Assembly: GCA_023387235.1 (NCBI GenBank)
Contig: JAEWIJ010000217.1
Span: 1 to 13,770 of the forward strand
DNA length: 13,770 nt
From: Pseudomonadota bacterium
Lineage (GTDB): Bacteria > Pseudomonadota > Alphaproteobacteria > Rhizobiales > Hyphomicrobiaceae
Direction: 5' to 3'
Below, one piece after another: positions 5,919-13,770 of this stretch. How positions within the stretch are numbered: the stretch's first letter is position 1; every line of letters begins with the position of its first letter. Below the pieces are notes generated by a model that made no database searches, was not told the DNA's origin, and saw only the letters and a list, made by a program, of their open reading frames with translations. Made by a program: the position numbers and the translations under genes.

Positions 5919-8693
5919 ATGATCATGACGAGCTACACGAGGGCGCAAGCGGACGCTATCGCTTGTCTGGATCGACCGCTGCAGATCATCGCCTGCGCGG
6001 GCTCTGGCAAGACGCAGGTCATCTCCCAGCGCATTGCCAAGATCTTGGCTCAACCTGGCGTGAAGCCACGCAACGTCATCGCGTTCACGTTTACGGAAAA
6101 AGCAGCCGCCGAGTTGAAGGAGCGCGTCCTTTCGATCGTGCAGAAGGAGATCGGCAACGTCATCGGGTTGGCCGAGATGTACATCGGCACGATGCACGGA
6201 TACTGCCTGGACCTCTTACAGCGGCTTGTTCCGGAGAAGTTCAAGTTCTCTGTACTGACCGAAATCACGGCGCAGCTCTTCGTCGATCGATATAGCGCGA
6301 AGTCTGGGCTCACCACCTGCCCGACCAGCGCTAAGCAAGGCACGCTTCGGCGCTACATCGATTCAAAACTCTACCTACAAGTGCTCAGCGTGCTGCGTGA
6401 AGACGAAGTCGACTTCAACGCGGTCCCGAGCGGCGTGATCGAATCGTGTGACAAATATCTGGGTCTACTAAAGGACAACGCTCGCTTCGACTACACCGAG
6501 ATCATCCGAAGCGCGGTCAGCTATCTCGAGGGTGACCCGATGGAGGATGACGACTTCGGGCGTGTTCAGCAGCACATCAAGGACGACATCCGCTTCGTGG
6601 TCGTCGACGAGTACCAGGATGTGAACCCGCTGCAAGAACGCCTCGTGAAGGGGTTGGTACGGTTCGGAGCCAATCTCTGCGTCGTCGGCGACGACGATCA
6701 AACGATCTATCAATGGCGCGGCAGCCAGGTCTCGAACATCGTGACCTTCGGCCGGCGCTACTCAGGTGTTATGCAGGTGCGACTCGACGACAACTTTCGC
6801 TCGAGCCGCGGAGTTGTCGAATTGGGGCGCTCCGTAGCGGAACGCATTCCAGCAACGGAGCGCCTTCCCAAGGCGATGGTGGCGGCTGGGCACCAGACGT
6901 GGGAACGAGGCGACCTTGTCGCGCTCACGTTTGACGATCCAGAGGCGGAGGCACGCTGGATCGTTGACCGAATCGAGCATCTCCGAGGCGTAGCGTTCCG
7001 CGACAAGCCCGATGGAGAACACCGCGGGCTCTCGTGGTCTGACTGCGCCATCCTTTTTCGATCCGTGGCGAGAGACTCGGAGCCTGTTGTCGCTGAGCTC
7101 CGCCGACGCGGCATCCCGTTCATCGTAAAGGGCCTCAACCGGCTCTTTGAGAGCCCGGAGATCCAGGCTGTCCTCGGCATCTTTCAGTATGTCGTTCGAG
7201 AAATCGACGCGGCGCAACTCCGAGCCCTATGGGATGCGGCAGCGCTCATTCCGACCGGATCCGATTGGGCGAAAGCGCTCGCCGTCGTGGATACGGGCCG
7301 GGACTTCGACTCCGGCAAGCGGCGCGCCTTTTACAACATTCAGCGTCTGTACCTCGACTTTCTCGCCGCGCTCGACATGCGCGAGGAGTCCATGCCAGGC
7401 GCTCCGGGCCGGGCCGAACTCGTCTTCTACCAGCTCGGCAAGTTCAGTCAGGTCATTTCCGACTATGAGCAGGTCTACTTCACCACCGAACCGAAGGCGA
7501 AATACGAAGGCTTCGCGAAGTGGCTGAAGCATCAGGCAGCAGACTTTTATGCGGATGCAGATGCCGACGTCGGATATGCGACGCCCGACGCGGTGACCAT
7601 CGCGACCGTGCACCAGTCGAAGGGCCTCCAGTGGCCCGCGGTATTCCTGCCGGCGTTGCGCAAGAACCGATTCCCATCACGACCGATGGGCGGCGTGTCG
7701 TTGAAGCACGTGGTCCCAGAGAACGCGATCCAGGATCCGGACCGCTATCGCGGCACGGTCGAGGACGAGACTCGCCTTCTGTACGTCGCCGTAACCCGTG
7801 CACAGAAGTATCTCTATGCCACGTTCGCGCCGATCGCCGGCAACCAACAGCAGAAGACTCGGTCAGATTTTTTCAATCACATCGCGCAGCAACAATGGGT
7901 GTCAACGACTGCAGCACCGATCAAGGGTGAGCGCCTGCCACCACGAGCAGTTGTCGAGACGCCTTCCGTAACGCTCTCGTTCTCGGAGCTGAAGTACCTG
8001 TTCGAGTGTTCCTACTCATTCAAGCTGCGCTTCCTCTACGGCTTCAACGCGCCCATTGACGAGGCGCTCGGCTACGGCAAGGCGCTGCACGATGTCCTGT
8101 CCGAGATCCACAAGAGGGCTCTCGAGGGCGACATCGTTCCAAAGTCTTCGGCCGCCGCCCTAGTCGATCGGCACCTGAACGCGCCATTCGCGTACCCAGA
8201 TCTCCGAGACCAGCTTCGAAAGTCCGGAATCAAAGCCATTGAGCGTTACTTCGACACGCACGGCCACGAAATCGCGAACACGCTGTTCTCGGAGAAGCAG
8301 ATCCAAGTCCACATCGCGCCCGGAATCACAGTGGATGGCCGCATCGATCTCATTCGACGTCTCGACACGAACGAAGAGGCGATCGTTGACTTCAAATCCA
8401 CCGAACGCGCGCAGGCCGAGGACGTCACGCGCGACCAGCTTCACGTCTACGCTGTCGGTTACAAAGAACTCACCGGCAAGTCAGCTGACCTCATCGAGGT
8501 GCTCAACCTTGATGAGAGGGGGAAGACGACACGCGAACCAGTCGACGATCCACTACTGACCAGTGTCCGCGACAAGATCCGTGACGCAGGGATCTCTCTG
8601 CGTTCGAACAATTTGCCGCGACTGCCTACTTGGGAGAAGAAATGTGCTTCTTGCGACCTCGTCGGGCTCTGCAGGAAGCGTCCGGCCCCATGA
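5919..8693 (+). CDS. UvrD-like SF1 helicase fused to a Cas4/AddB-like PD-(D/E)XK iron-sulphur nuclease
   Basis: A 924-residue fusion. The helicase part shows Walker A ACAGSGKT (25-32), motif Ia TFTEKAAAELKERV (57-70), TMHGYC (91-96), DEYQD (230-234), GDDDQTIYQWRG (257-268), NFRSS (292-296), VHQSKGLQW (564-572) and LLYVAVTRAQ (620-629), the full UvrD/PcrA set, implying 3'-5' unwinding. From about 684 a RecB/Cas4-type nuclease follows with His724, Asp810, the D824-F-K826 motif and Gln840. Cys697 together with Cys909, Cys912 and Cys918 matches the four-cysteine 4Fe-4S site of AddB and Cas4 nucleases. ATG 5919 (GGTGA seven bases upstream) and ATG 5925 (GGGA five bases upstream) are both plausible starts. 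It is divergent from the Mod-Res operon and 19 bp from the convergent unknown gene. It could degrade phage DNA or process ends left by Res; it is not AddA/AddB in context, as no partner is present. Confidence 0.92.
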   Translation: MIMTSYTRAQADAIACLDRPLQIIACAGSGKTQVISQRIAKILAQPGVKPRNVIAFTFTEKAAAELKERVLSIVQKEIGNVIGLAEMYIGTMHGYCLDLLQRLVPEKFKFSVLTEITAQLFVDRYSAKSGLTTCPTSAKQGTLRRYIDSKLYLQVLSVLREDEVDFNAVPSGVIESCDKYLGLLKDNARFDYTEIIRSAVSYLEGDPMEDDDFGRVQQHIKDDIRFVVVDEYQDVNPLQERLVKGLVRFGANLCVVGDDDQTIYQWRGSQVSNIVTFGRRYSGVMQVRLDDNFRSSRGVVELGRSVAERIPATERLPKAMVAAGHQTWERGDLVALTFDDPEAEARWIVDRIEHLRGVAFRDKPDGEHRGLSWSDCAILFRSVARDSEPVVAELRRRGIPFIVKGLNRLFESPEIQAVLGIFQYVVREIDAAQLRALWDAAALIPTGSDWAKALAVVDTGRDFDSGKRRAFYNIQRLYLDFLAALDMREESMPGAPGRAELVFYQLGKFSQVISDYEQVYFTTEPKAKYEGFAKWLKHQAADFYADADADVGYATPDAVTIATVHQSKGLQWPAVFLPALRKNRFPSRPMGGVSLKHVVPENAIQDPDRYRGTVEDETRLLYVAVTRAQKYLYATFAPIAGNQQQKTRSDFFNHIAQQQWVSTTAAPIKGERLPPRAVVETPSVTLSFSELKYLFECSYSFKLRFLYGFNAPIDEALGYGKALHDVLSEIHKRALEGDIVPKSSAAALVDRHLNAPFAYPDLRDQLRKSGIKAIERYFDTHGHEIANTLFSEKQIQVHIAPGITVDGRIDLIRRLDTNEEAIVDFKSTERAQAEDVTRDQLHVYAVGYKELTGKSADLIEVLNLDERGKTTREPVDDPLLTSVRDKIRDAGISLRSNNLPRLPTWEKKCASCDLVGLCRKRPAP

Positions 8694-8712
8694 GTGACCG
8701 CAGCGCCATCGG

Positions 8713-9576
8713 CTAGCGTCCGTCCCGCAAGTCGCACTCGATCCTGCGCGCATGTGCCTCGGCCCAATTGAGCCACCGCAACTGTTCGCAATCGGCTCGC
8801 GCGACGCGTATCTCGTCAACAAGCTGGCGAATGTCCCGGGCCTCGCGCCAGCGAGCGAGCGCATCACGCACAACGGCAACTCGATGCGCTTCCTCTTCGG
8901 CTTGCGCTCGTGCCTCCCGATTTCGGCGTGACTCTCGCTCGTAGGTATCGCGCCAAGAGTGATCCGCTTGACGCGTTTGCTTCTTCGCCTCTGCCACCAC
9001 AAAGAGCTGCTTCACAAAGTCATTGAGTCGAGCTTCAAGACGCTTCCTTCCGTCGGCCCATGACACCTGAACGCCGACGTCCGGCTCTTTGATGACTAGC
9101 AGAGGCTTACCGCTCGGAACCAAGCGCATGCGCGGGCGGTTCCAGTGAAGCCAGAGCTCACGCTCTGGCCCTGTGAGTCCGGACGGCGGCTTTGCGCTCC
9201 AAGGCGCGCGATGCTGCCGTAGACGCTCGATGATCCCGAACCGGATCCATTCGCCGCATACCAGTACGCGGGTGACGTTCGATCGTGCATCCCGGTCCTC
9301 AACTCCCTCGGGCAGCACTTCTGTGACCTCAACAGGCAAGCCACGCTCCTCGAGCGCGAGAATCAGTGTGTTCATGATTCGCGCGACCCGCTCAAGAAGA
9401 TGCGGCGCCACCACTACGTCAAGACAACGTTCTTCACGAGACGACATCAGTCCGTTGGTTAACGGCGCATGAGGAAGCAGTGCGAGTGCGGTTGAAACCA
9501 GGGGATGTGGATTGTCGAGCGCGCTGGGCACGACGATCGGCGGTCCCATCGCTGCGCGGCCTGCGAGCATGGACAC
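8713..9576 (-). CDS. Protein of unknown function, island-associated family, probably lacking its N-terminus
   Basis: A protein of up to 287 residues. I recognise a family of uncharacterised proteins often found in mobile regions by HPLV (23-26), CLDVVVAPHLLERVARIMN (50-68, longer homologues have a similar LDI.VS..LDRALRI.D stretch), LEERGLPVEV (74-83) and SWADGRKRLEARLNDFV (172-188). The C-terminal third (about 190-250) is rich in Arg, Glu and Ala and likely a coiled coil. From memory, full-length members are about 100 residues longer and begin with a helix-turn-helix-like domain (a YWA-type motif); nothing like it is present here. Upstream sequence belongs to a recombinase on the other strand, which suggests 5' truncation. 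GTG 9576, ATG 9570 and ATG 9549 are possible starts, none with a strong Shine-Dalgarno. It may no longer be expressed. Function unknown. Confidence 0.6.
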   Translation of the reverse strand: MSMLAGRAAMGPPIVVPSALDNPHPLVSTALALLPHAPLTNGLMSSREERCLDVVVAPHLLERVARIMNTLILALEERGLPVEVTEVLPEGVEDRDARSNVTRVLVCGEWIRFGIIERLRQHRAPWSAKPPSGLTGPERELWLHWNRPRMRLVPSGKPLLVIKEPDVGVQVSWADGRKRLEARLNDFVKQLFVVAEAKKQTRQADHSWRDTYERESRRNREARAQAEEEAHRVAVVRDALARWREARDIRQLVDEIRVARADCEQLRWLNWAEAHARRIECDLRDGR

Positions 9577-10385
9577 AGCTTGACGAGAAGTACATCGGTC
9601 GCTGGCGCTGGAACACGAGCAAGTGGGTCCGCGTTCCCGGCAAGCGCGCGCGCCGTCAGCTCACGCGCCCCGAGTCAGAGCATGTCGTGCGCGAGTATCC
9701 CGAGCTTGCGATCGTGGACCGCGCCACTTGGGACCGCGTCAGAGCACGGCTCGCGCGGCGGAAAGCACACGACACGCAGGAGACGCTGTTCCGCGGACAG
9801 CGCGTGTACATGCTGAGCGGTCTGCTGCGGTGCGGAGCCTGCAACGGTCCGATGTCAGTCACGAGCCAGCAGCAGAAGGCCGGCGTCCGCTACGTTCAGT
9901 TCGGGTGTACAGCGCACTCGTCGCGTGGAGGATCGATCTGCTCGAACAGCATGACGATCAGCGAGCGCAAGATCACCGAAGCGTTCGTTGAGAAGCTAAC
10001 GGAAACGCTCTCGATCGAGAACGTGATGTCTGAGTTCGAGCAGCAATTCGAAGCCGACGTCACCAAGCAGCGCGCGGCGGGTCCCAAGGAGCTAGAGCGC
10101 GAGCTGCGCGCAGCCGAAGCCCGGGTCACCAGCGCCACGCGCTTGATGATCGAGATGCCGGATGACCTCGACATCCGCAGGCAGCGAGAAGCCGACCAGG
10201 CCGAAGTCCGGCAGCTGACCGCCGAGATCGCAGCTCGGGCAACGGCTGCCGCCATCCCGAATAAGAAGGAGATCGCGAAGGTCGCCAAGAAGCTCCTGGC
10301 CGCAGTGGCGGACGCCGCTCCCGAGCGGGCGCGCGAGGCGCTAGCCACGGCGCTAACTCCTCTGATCTTGACCCCGAAAAGAGTC

Positions 10386-10418
10386 GGACCCGACTACCTG
10401 GTAGAAGTAGTCGGGTCC
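10386..10418 (-). terminator. probable intrinsic terminator of tRNA-fMet, embedded in the recombinase 3' end
   Basis: A perfect 12-bp stem (GGACCCGACTAC with GTAGTCGGGTCC) encloses nine bases. On the minus strand it starts 42 bases after the tRNA 3' end and is followed four to five bases later by CTTTTC, which fits an intrinsic terminator for the tRNA transcript. It also codes in the opposite sense for part of the recombinase C-terminus (GPDYLVEVVGS). The short T-run makes it moderate. It could alternatively be a recombinase recognition arm near the attachment site. Confidence 0.5.
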
Positions 10419-10459
10419 TTAGAGTTAACGGCTCCGGCCGAAGTCGGCGCCGTTGTTCG

Positions 10460-10533
<74 letters not shown>

Positions 10534-10648
10534 TCAAGTTGTCAGGCTGGGTGTTTGTGCCACCGAGCCCGCTCCGCGTCAAGAGCAGAACGGTGTCGGC
10601 TTTCTTCTCTCATCACGGGACCGTACGCGAAGTGCGCCGCCCGACCGG

Positions 10649-10678
10649 GTGACGCGGGACCCGCCCATCCTCTATATC
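10649..10678 (+). promoter_or_regulatory. possible promoter for the receiver-histidine kinase gene
   Basis: GTGACG (4 of 6 to TTGACA) and TATATC (4 of 6 to TATAAT) are separated by 18 bases and lie about 75 bases before the ATG at 10754. It is the only AT-rich hexamer in this GC-rich 220-bp gap. It is weak by E. coli standards and the consensus may not apply in this organism. Confidence 0.3.
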
Positions 10679-10753
10679 ATCGGAGCGCACGCGAGCTGTG
10701 GGGGCAGCGAGCGCGACGGAGCGGCGGCGGTGGCGAGTGTCCTCGCGACGACC

Positions 10754-11899
10754 ATGACGCCATATCCAGATGTGCCTGCCGGCGGCGACAAGGAGCGAGT
10801 CCTCGTCGCAGACGACTCACCCCAGAACCGGACGATCGCGATCGGCCACCTGCAGAATGCGGGGTACCAGGTGATCGCGGTGGGCAGCGGCGAGGAGGCA
10901 CTCGAGGTGCTCGCTCGCGAGACGATCGACCTCGTCGTGCTCGACGTCGTGATGCCGGGCATCGGCGGCTTCGAGACCTGCCGGCGGATCCGGGCGACGC
11001 CCGCGATCGCGCACCTGCCGGTGCTGTTTCTCACGGCGATGGGGGATCGCGAGGCGACCGGGCCGGCGCTCGAGGCGGGGGCGGATGACCTGCTGCCGAA
11101 GCCGATCCAGCAGGCGGAGCTGATCTTGCGGGCACGCGCGCTGATCCGGCAGCGCAAGACGACGGCGAAGCTCGAGGAGACGCTGCGAGCGCTCGCGGAG
11201 CAGAACGAGACGCTGCGTCGGCTCGAGGTCGACAAGCGCAAGATGAGCCAGCTGATCGTGCACGATCTGCGCGGGCCGCTCGGTGCGGTGATGGCGAACG
11301 CGGAGCTCGCGCGGCAGACTGCGCGGGGCGAGCAAGCGGAGATGCTCGACGACATGCTCGTCGCGATTCGCCAGCTGGATCAGACGTCGCGCGACTTGCT
11401 GGATCTGTCGCGCGCTGAAGATGGCGAGCTGAGTGCGCGGTTCGAGCGGTTCTCGATGCCCGAGCTCGCGGCCGAGGTCGCGTCGACGATGCGAGGCATG
11501 GCGCGGTGGACGGGCATCGAGTTCGACGTCGCCGTCGCCACCGGGACGGATCGGGTGGTCGCGGATCGCGAGCTGACGCGGCGGATGCTGCAGAACCTCG
11601 TGCACAACGCGGTGAAGCACGCACCGCACGGGACGGCAGTCCGGATCGAGGCCGGCCTCGACTGCGAGGGGCTCGTGCTGCGGGTGGTCGACGATGGTCC
11701 CGGCGTACCGCCGGACGAGGTCGAGCGGATCTTCGAGCGCTACGTGACGCTCGACGACGATCCGGCGCGCAGCGGCAGCCACGGGCTCGGGCTCGCGTTC
11801 TGCCGGCTGGCGGCCGAGGCGCAAGGCGGCCGGATCTGGGTCGAGGAGCGCGGCAGCGGCGCGTCGTTCTGCGTGCGGATTCCGCAGCCGGTCGCGTAG
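10754..11899 (+). CDS. Receiver-histidine kinase hybrid (REC-HisKA-HATPase_c), soluble
   Basis: A 381-residue cytoplasmic signalling protein. The receiver domain (15-132) has the acidic pair D20/D21, phosphoacceptor Asp64 in VVLDVVMPG, Thr94 in LFLTAM and Lys116 in PKP. A coiled-coil linker (about 135-165) leads to the HisKA helix with phospho-His170 in IVHDLRGPL. The ATPase domain shows the N box NLVHNAVKHA (281-290), G1 DDGPGVPP (313-320) and G2 GSHGLGLAF (341-349). All catalytic residues are present and there are no membrane segments. The frame is open back to 10475, but that upstream stretch is an antisense reading of the tRNA and non-coding DNA; ATG 10754 starts just ahead of the receiver. 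No clear Shine-Dalgarno is seen; GTG 10730 is an alternative. Having input receiver and kinase in one chain without a sensor suggests a mid-pathway node fed by another kinase. It lies 15 bp before the adenylate cyclase gene. Confidence 0.92.
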   Translation: MTPYPDVPAGGDKERVLVADDSPQNRTIAIGHLQNAGYQVIAVGSGEEALEVLARETIDLVVLDVVMPGIGGFETCRRIRATPAIAHLPVLFLTAMGDREATGPALEAGADDLLPKPIQQAELILRARALIRQRKTTAKLEETLRALAEQNETLRRLEVDKRKMSQLIVHDLRGPLGAVMANAELARQTARGEQAEMLDDMLVAIRQLDQTSRDLLDLSRAEDGELSARFERFSMPELAAEVASTMRGMARWTGIEFDVAVATGTDRVVADRELTRRMLQNLVHNAVKHAPHGTAVRIEAGLDCEGLVLRVVDDGPGVPPDEVERIFERYVTLDDDPARSGSHGLGLAFCRLAAEAQGGRIWVEERGSGASFCVRIPQPVA

Positions 11900-11914
11900 T
11901 ACAGTCGGCGGTGC

Positions 11915-13770
11915 GTGAGCCGGGGACGCAACGTTCCGCTGTGGACGGCGATCGTCGCGACGGTCGCGGCGGTGGGACTGCTCGCGGCACATCTGTGGTG
12001 GAGGCCCCTGCCCGGCCTCGACGCGCTCGAGGGGCTGTCGATCGATACGCGGTTCAAGCTGCGCGGGCCGCGGGCGCCCGAGTCGGATCGCGTGGTGATC
12101 GTCGGGCTCGACGACGAGACCCGGCGCGCGAATCCCGAGGTGTTCCAGACGCGGCGCGGCTGGGCGCAGCTGATTCGCGCGCTGACGAAGTACGACGTCA
12201 AGGTGATCGCGCTCGACCTGTTCTTCAGCGCGCCCGAGGTGGTGTTGCCCGAGGATCTCGACGCGGAGGTGCGCGCGGCGGACGCCGAGACGGTGGTGGT
12301 GGCGCCGGCGGATCCGGTCGCGCAGAAGCTCGCGGGGCTCGTGCATCGGATCGCGAACGAGCTGCGCGGTGACGAGGTGCTCGCGCAGGCGATCGGCGAG
12401 AGCAAGCGGGTGTTTCTCGGCGCGTTCTTCCGGACCGGGACGGGACCTGCGCGCGAGGCAGAGCCGAAGATGCTCGCGGCGGCGCGTCACGGCGAGAGCG
12501 CGGACGCCAGTGGTGGTGGGTCGCGACGGCCGGTGCACGCGATCGCCGTCGACACGACGCTCGACTCGATCGGCGGCGGCGCGATCGGAGCGGGTGCGCT
12601 CAATGCGTTTCGCGATCCGGACGGCGTCACGCGGCGCGTGCCTCTCGCGATCGAGCTCGGCGGCCGGCACTACATGCCACTCGGGCTCGCGGTCGCGCTC
12701 CACGATCTCGGGAAGCCAGGGGACACGCGCTACCTCGCCGGCGACGACGGGGTGACCGCGGCGGGGATGCGGCTGCCTGCAGGGCTCGCTGCGTCGATCT
12801 CGCTCGACGTGCTCGGTCGGGGCAAGCTGCCGCGGGTGTCGGCCGCGCAGGTGCTCGCCGGTACCGCGCCCAGGTCGGCGCTCGAGGGCAAGCTCGTGTT
12901 CGTCGGCATGACGTACTCGTCGTACGACAAGGTGCAGACGCCGCTCGACCCGGTCGCCGACGGTGTCGAGCTCCACGCGACGCTCGCCGAGAACGTGCTC
13001 GGGCACCGGACACTGCGGCGGGCCGGCCCGCTCGCGACGGTGCTCGCGATGCTCGCGCTGTGCGGCGTCGTGATCGCGGCGCAGCTGCGGCGCGTTCGGC
13101 GACGCGCGTACGTGCCACCGCTCGTCGCGGTCGGGGCGATGATCGCGTACGTGATCGCGGCGCAGGTCGCGTTTGGGAGTGGGCTGATCGTCGCGGTCGC
13201 CGCACCGCTCGTGATGGCGGTGCTCGTGCTCGCTGCCGCGACGATCGGCGGGCTCGCGACGGAGGGCCGCGAGAAGGCGCACCTCCGGACGGTGTTCTCG
13301 CAGTACGTGAGCAAGACGGTGGTCGACAAGGTGCTCGCCGATCCGGCGCGCGCCAGGCTCGGCGGCGAGCGCAAGGAGCTCACCGTGCTGTTCTCCGACA
13401 TCCGCGGCTTCTCCGCGTTCGCCGAGGGGATGGGACCCGAGGCGCTCGCGAGCTTCCTCGGCGAGTACCTGACGCCGATGACCGACCTCGTGCTCGAGTC
13501 GGGCGGCACGCTCGACAAGTACATCGGCGATGCGGTCATGGCGATCTGGGCCGCGCCGGTCGACCTGCCGGATCATGCGGCGCGTGCGTGCGAGGTCGCG
13601 CTGCGCATGCAGGAGGCGCTCGTCGCGCTGAACCGGAAGTGGAAGGCCGAGGGCAAGCCCGAGGTCGCGATCGGCATCGGGATCAACACGGGCCCGATGT
13701 CGGTCGGCAACATGGGCACGCCCGCCCGCTTCGACTACACGGTGCTCGGCGATCAGGTGAACCTCGGCGC
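11915..13770 (+). CDS. CHASE2-domain membrane adenylate cyclase (class III), partial at the right edge
   Basis: 618 complete codons are present before the window ends, so the extreme C-terminus is missing. TM1 is at about 10-28. Residues 30-360 form an extracytoplasmic CHASE2 sensor (SIDTRFKLRG, VVIVGLDDET, VKVIALDLFF, FRDPDGVTRRVPLAI, KLVFVGMTYSSYD). Three closely spaced membrane helices follow (about 371-392, 399-419, 424-447). The cyclase domain begins near 456: metal aspartates Asp495 (FSDIRGFS) and Asp539 (GDA), and the ATP-selecting pair Lys535 (TLDKYIGD) and Asp607 (RFDYTVLGD). The Lys/Asp pair indicates adenylate rather than guanylate cyclase. The start is GTG 11915, the only initiator in this frame between the upstream in-frame stop at 11897 and the first membrane helix. 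The 15-bp gap suggests co-transcription with the receiver-kinase. The product should make cAMP in response to a periplasmic signal. Confidence 0.93.
   Translation, partial: MSRGRNVPLWTAIVATVAAVGLLAAHLWWRPLPGLDALEGLSIDTRFKLRGPRAPESDRVVIVGLDDETRRANPEVFQTRRGWAQLIRALTKYDVKVIALDLFFSAPEVVLPEDLDAEVRAADAETVVVAPADPVAQKLAGLVHRIANELRGDEVLAQAIGESKRVFLGAFFRTGTGPAREAEPKMLAAARHGESADASGGGSRRPVHAIAVDTTLDSIGGGAIGAGALNAFRDPDGVTRRVPLAIELGGRHYMPLGLAVALHDLGKPGDTRYLAGDDGVTAAGMRLPAGLAASISLDVLGRGKLPRVSAAQVLAGTAPRSALEGKLVFVGMTYSSYDKVQTPLDPVADGVELHATLAENVLGHRTLRRAGPLATVLAMLALCGVVIAAQLRRVRRRAYVPPLVAVGAMIAYVIAAQVAFGSGLIVAVAAPLVMAVLVLAAATIGGLATEGREKAHLRTVFSQYVSKTVVDKVLADPARARLGGERKELTVLFSDIRGFSAFAEGMGPEALASFLGEYLTPMTDLVLESGGTLDKYIGDAVMAIWAAPVDLPDHAARACEVALRMQEALVALNRKWKAEGKPEVAIGIGINTGPMSVGNMGTPARFDYTVLGDQVNLG

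Noticed and set aside
959..8693. Calling Mod, Res and UvrD-nuclease a BREX or DISARM locus
   Set aside because: No PglZ, BrxC/L, DrmA/DrmB or phospholipase-D-like DrmC gene is present. The Mod order (DPPY before FAGSGTT) and coupled Res fit a type III-like pair better.
10817..13576. A 919-codon open frame on the minus strand
   Set aside because: It is antisense to the receiver-kinase and adenylate cyclase genes, which show full domain motifs. Its Arg/His/Asp/Pro-rich make-up is typical of a shadow frame in high-GC DNA.

Overview
The window looks like a high-GC bacterial chromosome with an integrated accessory island. The right-hand part (from about 10534) encodes a receiver-histidine kinase hybrid and a CHASE2-adenylate cyclase. 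Hand counts of two lines there gave about 73-78 % GC. Signalling genes of this type at this GC are common in Myxococcota and related deltaproteobacterial lineages, but the sequence alone does not fix the taxon. The left-hand part (1 to about 10478) has lower and more uneven GC (three hand-counted lines: 48, 62 and 65 %) and carries defence-type and recombinase genes.

Layout. Reading on the minus strand from about 5727 down to 1 there is one gene string: a beta-class DNA adenine methyltransferase (type III Mod-like), an SF2 helicase-endonuclease (type III Res-like) whose start overlaps the Mod stop by four bases, a small membrane-anchored TIR-like protein (DUF1863/MTH538 family), and a second, soluble TIR-like paralogue that runs off the left edge. 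Divergent from Mod, across a 191-bp region with a perfect 10-bp inverted repeat, is a UvrD-type helicase fused to a Cas4/AddB-like PD-(D/E)XK nuclease with four cysteines placed to hold an iron-sulphur cluster. Next come a minus-strand gene of unknown function that seems to lack its usual N-terminus, and the C-terminal part of a large serine recombinase on the plus strand without its catalytic domain. The two meet head to head at what looks like a deletion or rearrangement scar (about 9515-9560). The recombinase frame ends inside an initiator tRNA-fMet gene on the minus strand, the likely integration target and right boundary of the island.

Beyond the tRNA is apparently resident chromosome: a REC-HisKA-HATPase protein and, 15 bases after its stop, a CHASE2-transmembrane-class III adenylate cyclase cut by the right edge. 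They may be co-transcribed, linking phosphorelay input to cAMP output.

Most interesting reading: a tRNA-anchored defence island combining a type III-like Mod/Res pair with two TIR-like proteins and a divergent helicase-nuclease. Each family is individually known. The four-part combination, the unusual D-P-H-G in place of the usual (D/E)-x-K in the Res nuclease region, and the membrane-anchored/soluble TIR-like pair are what deserve checking. That these genes act together is inference.
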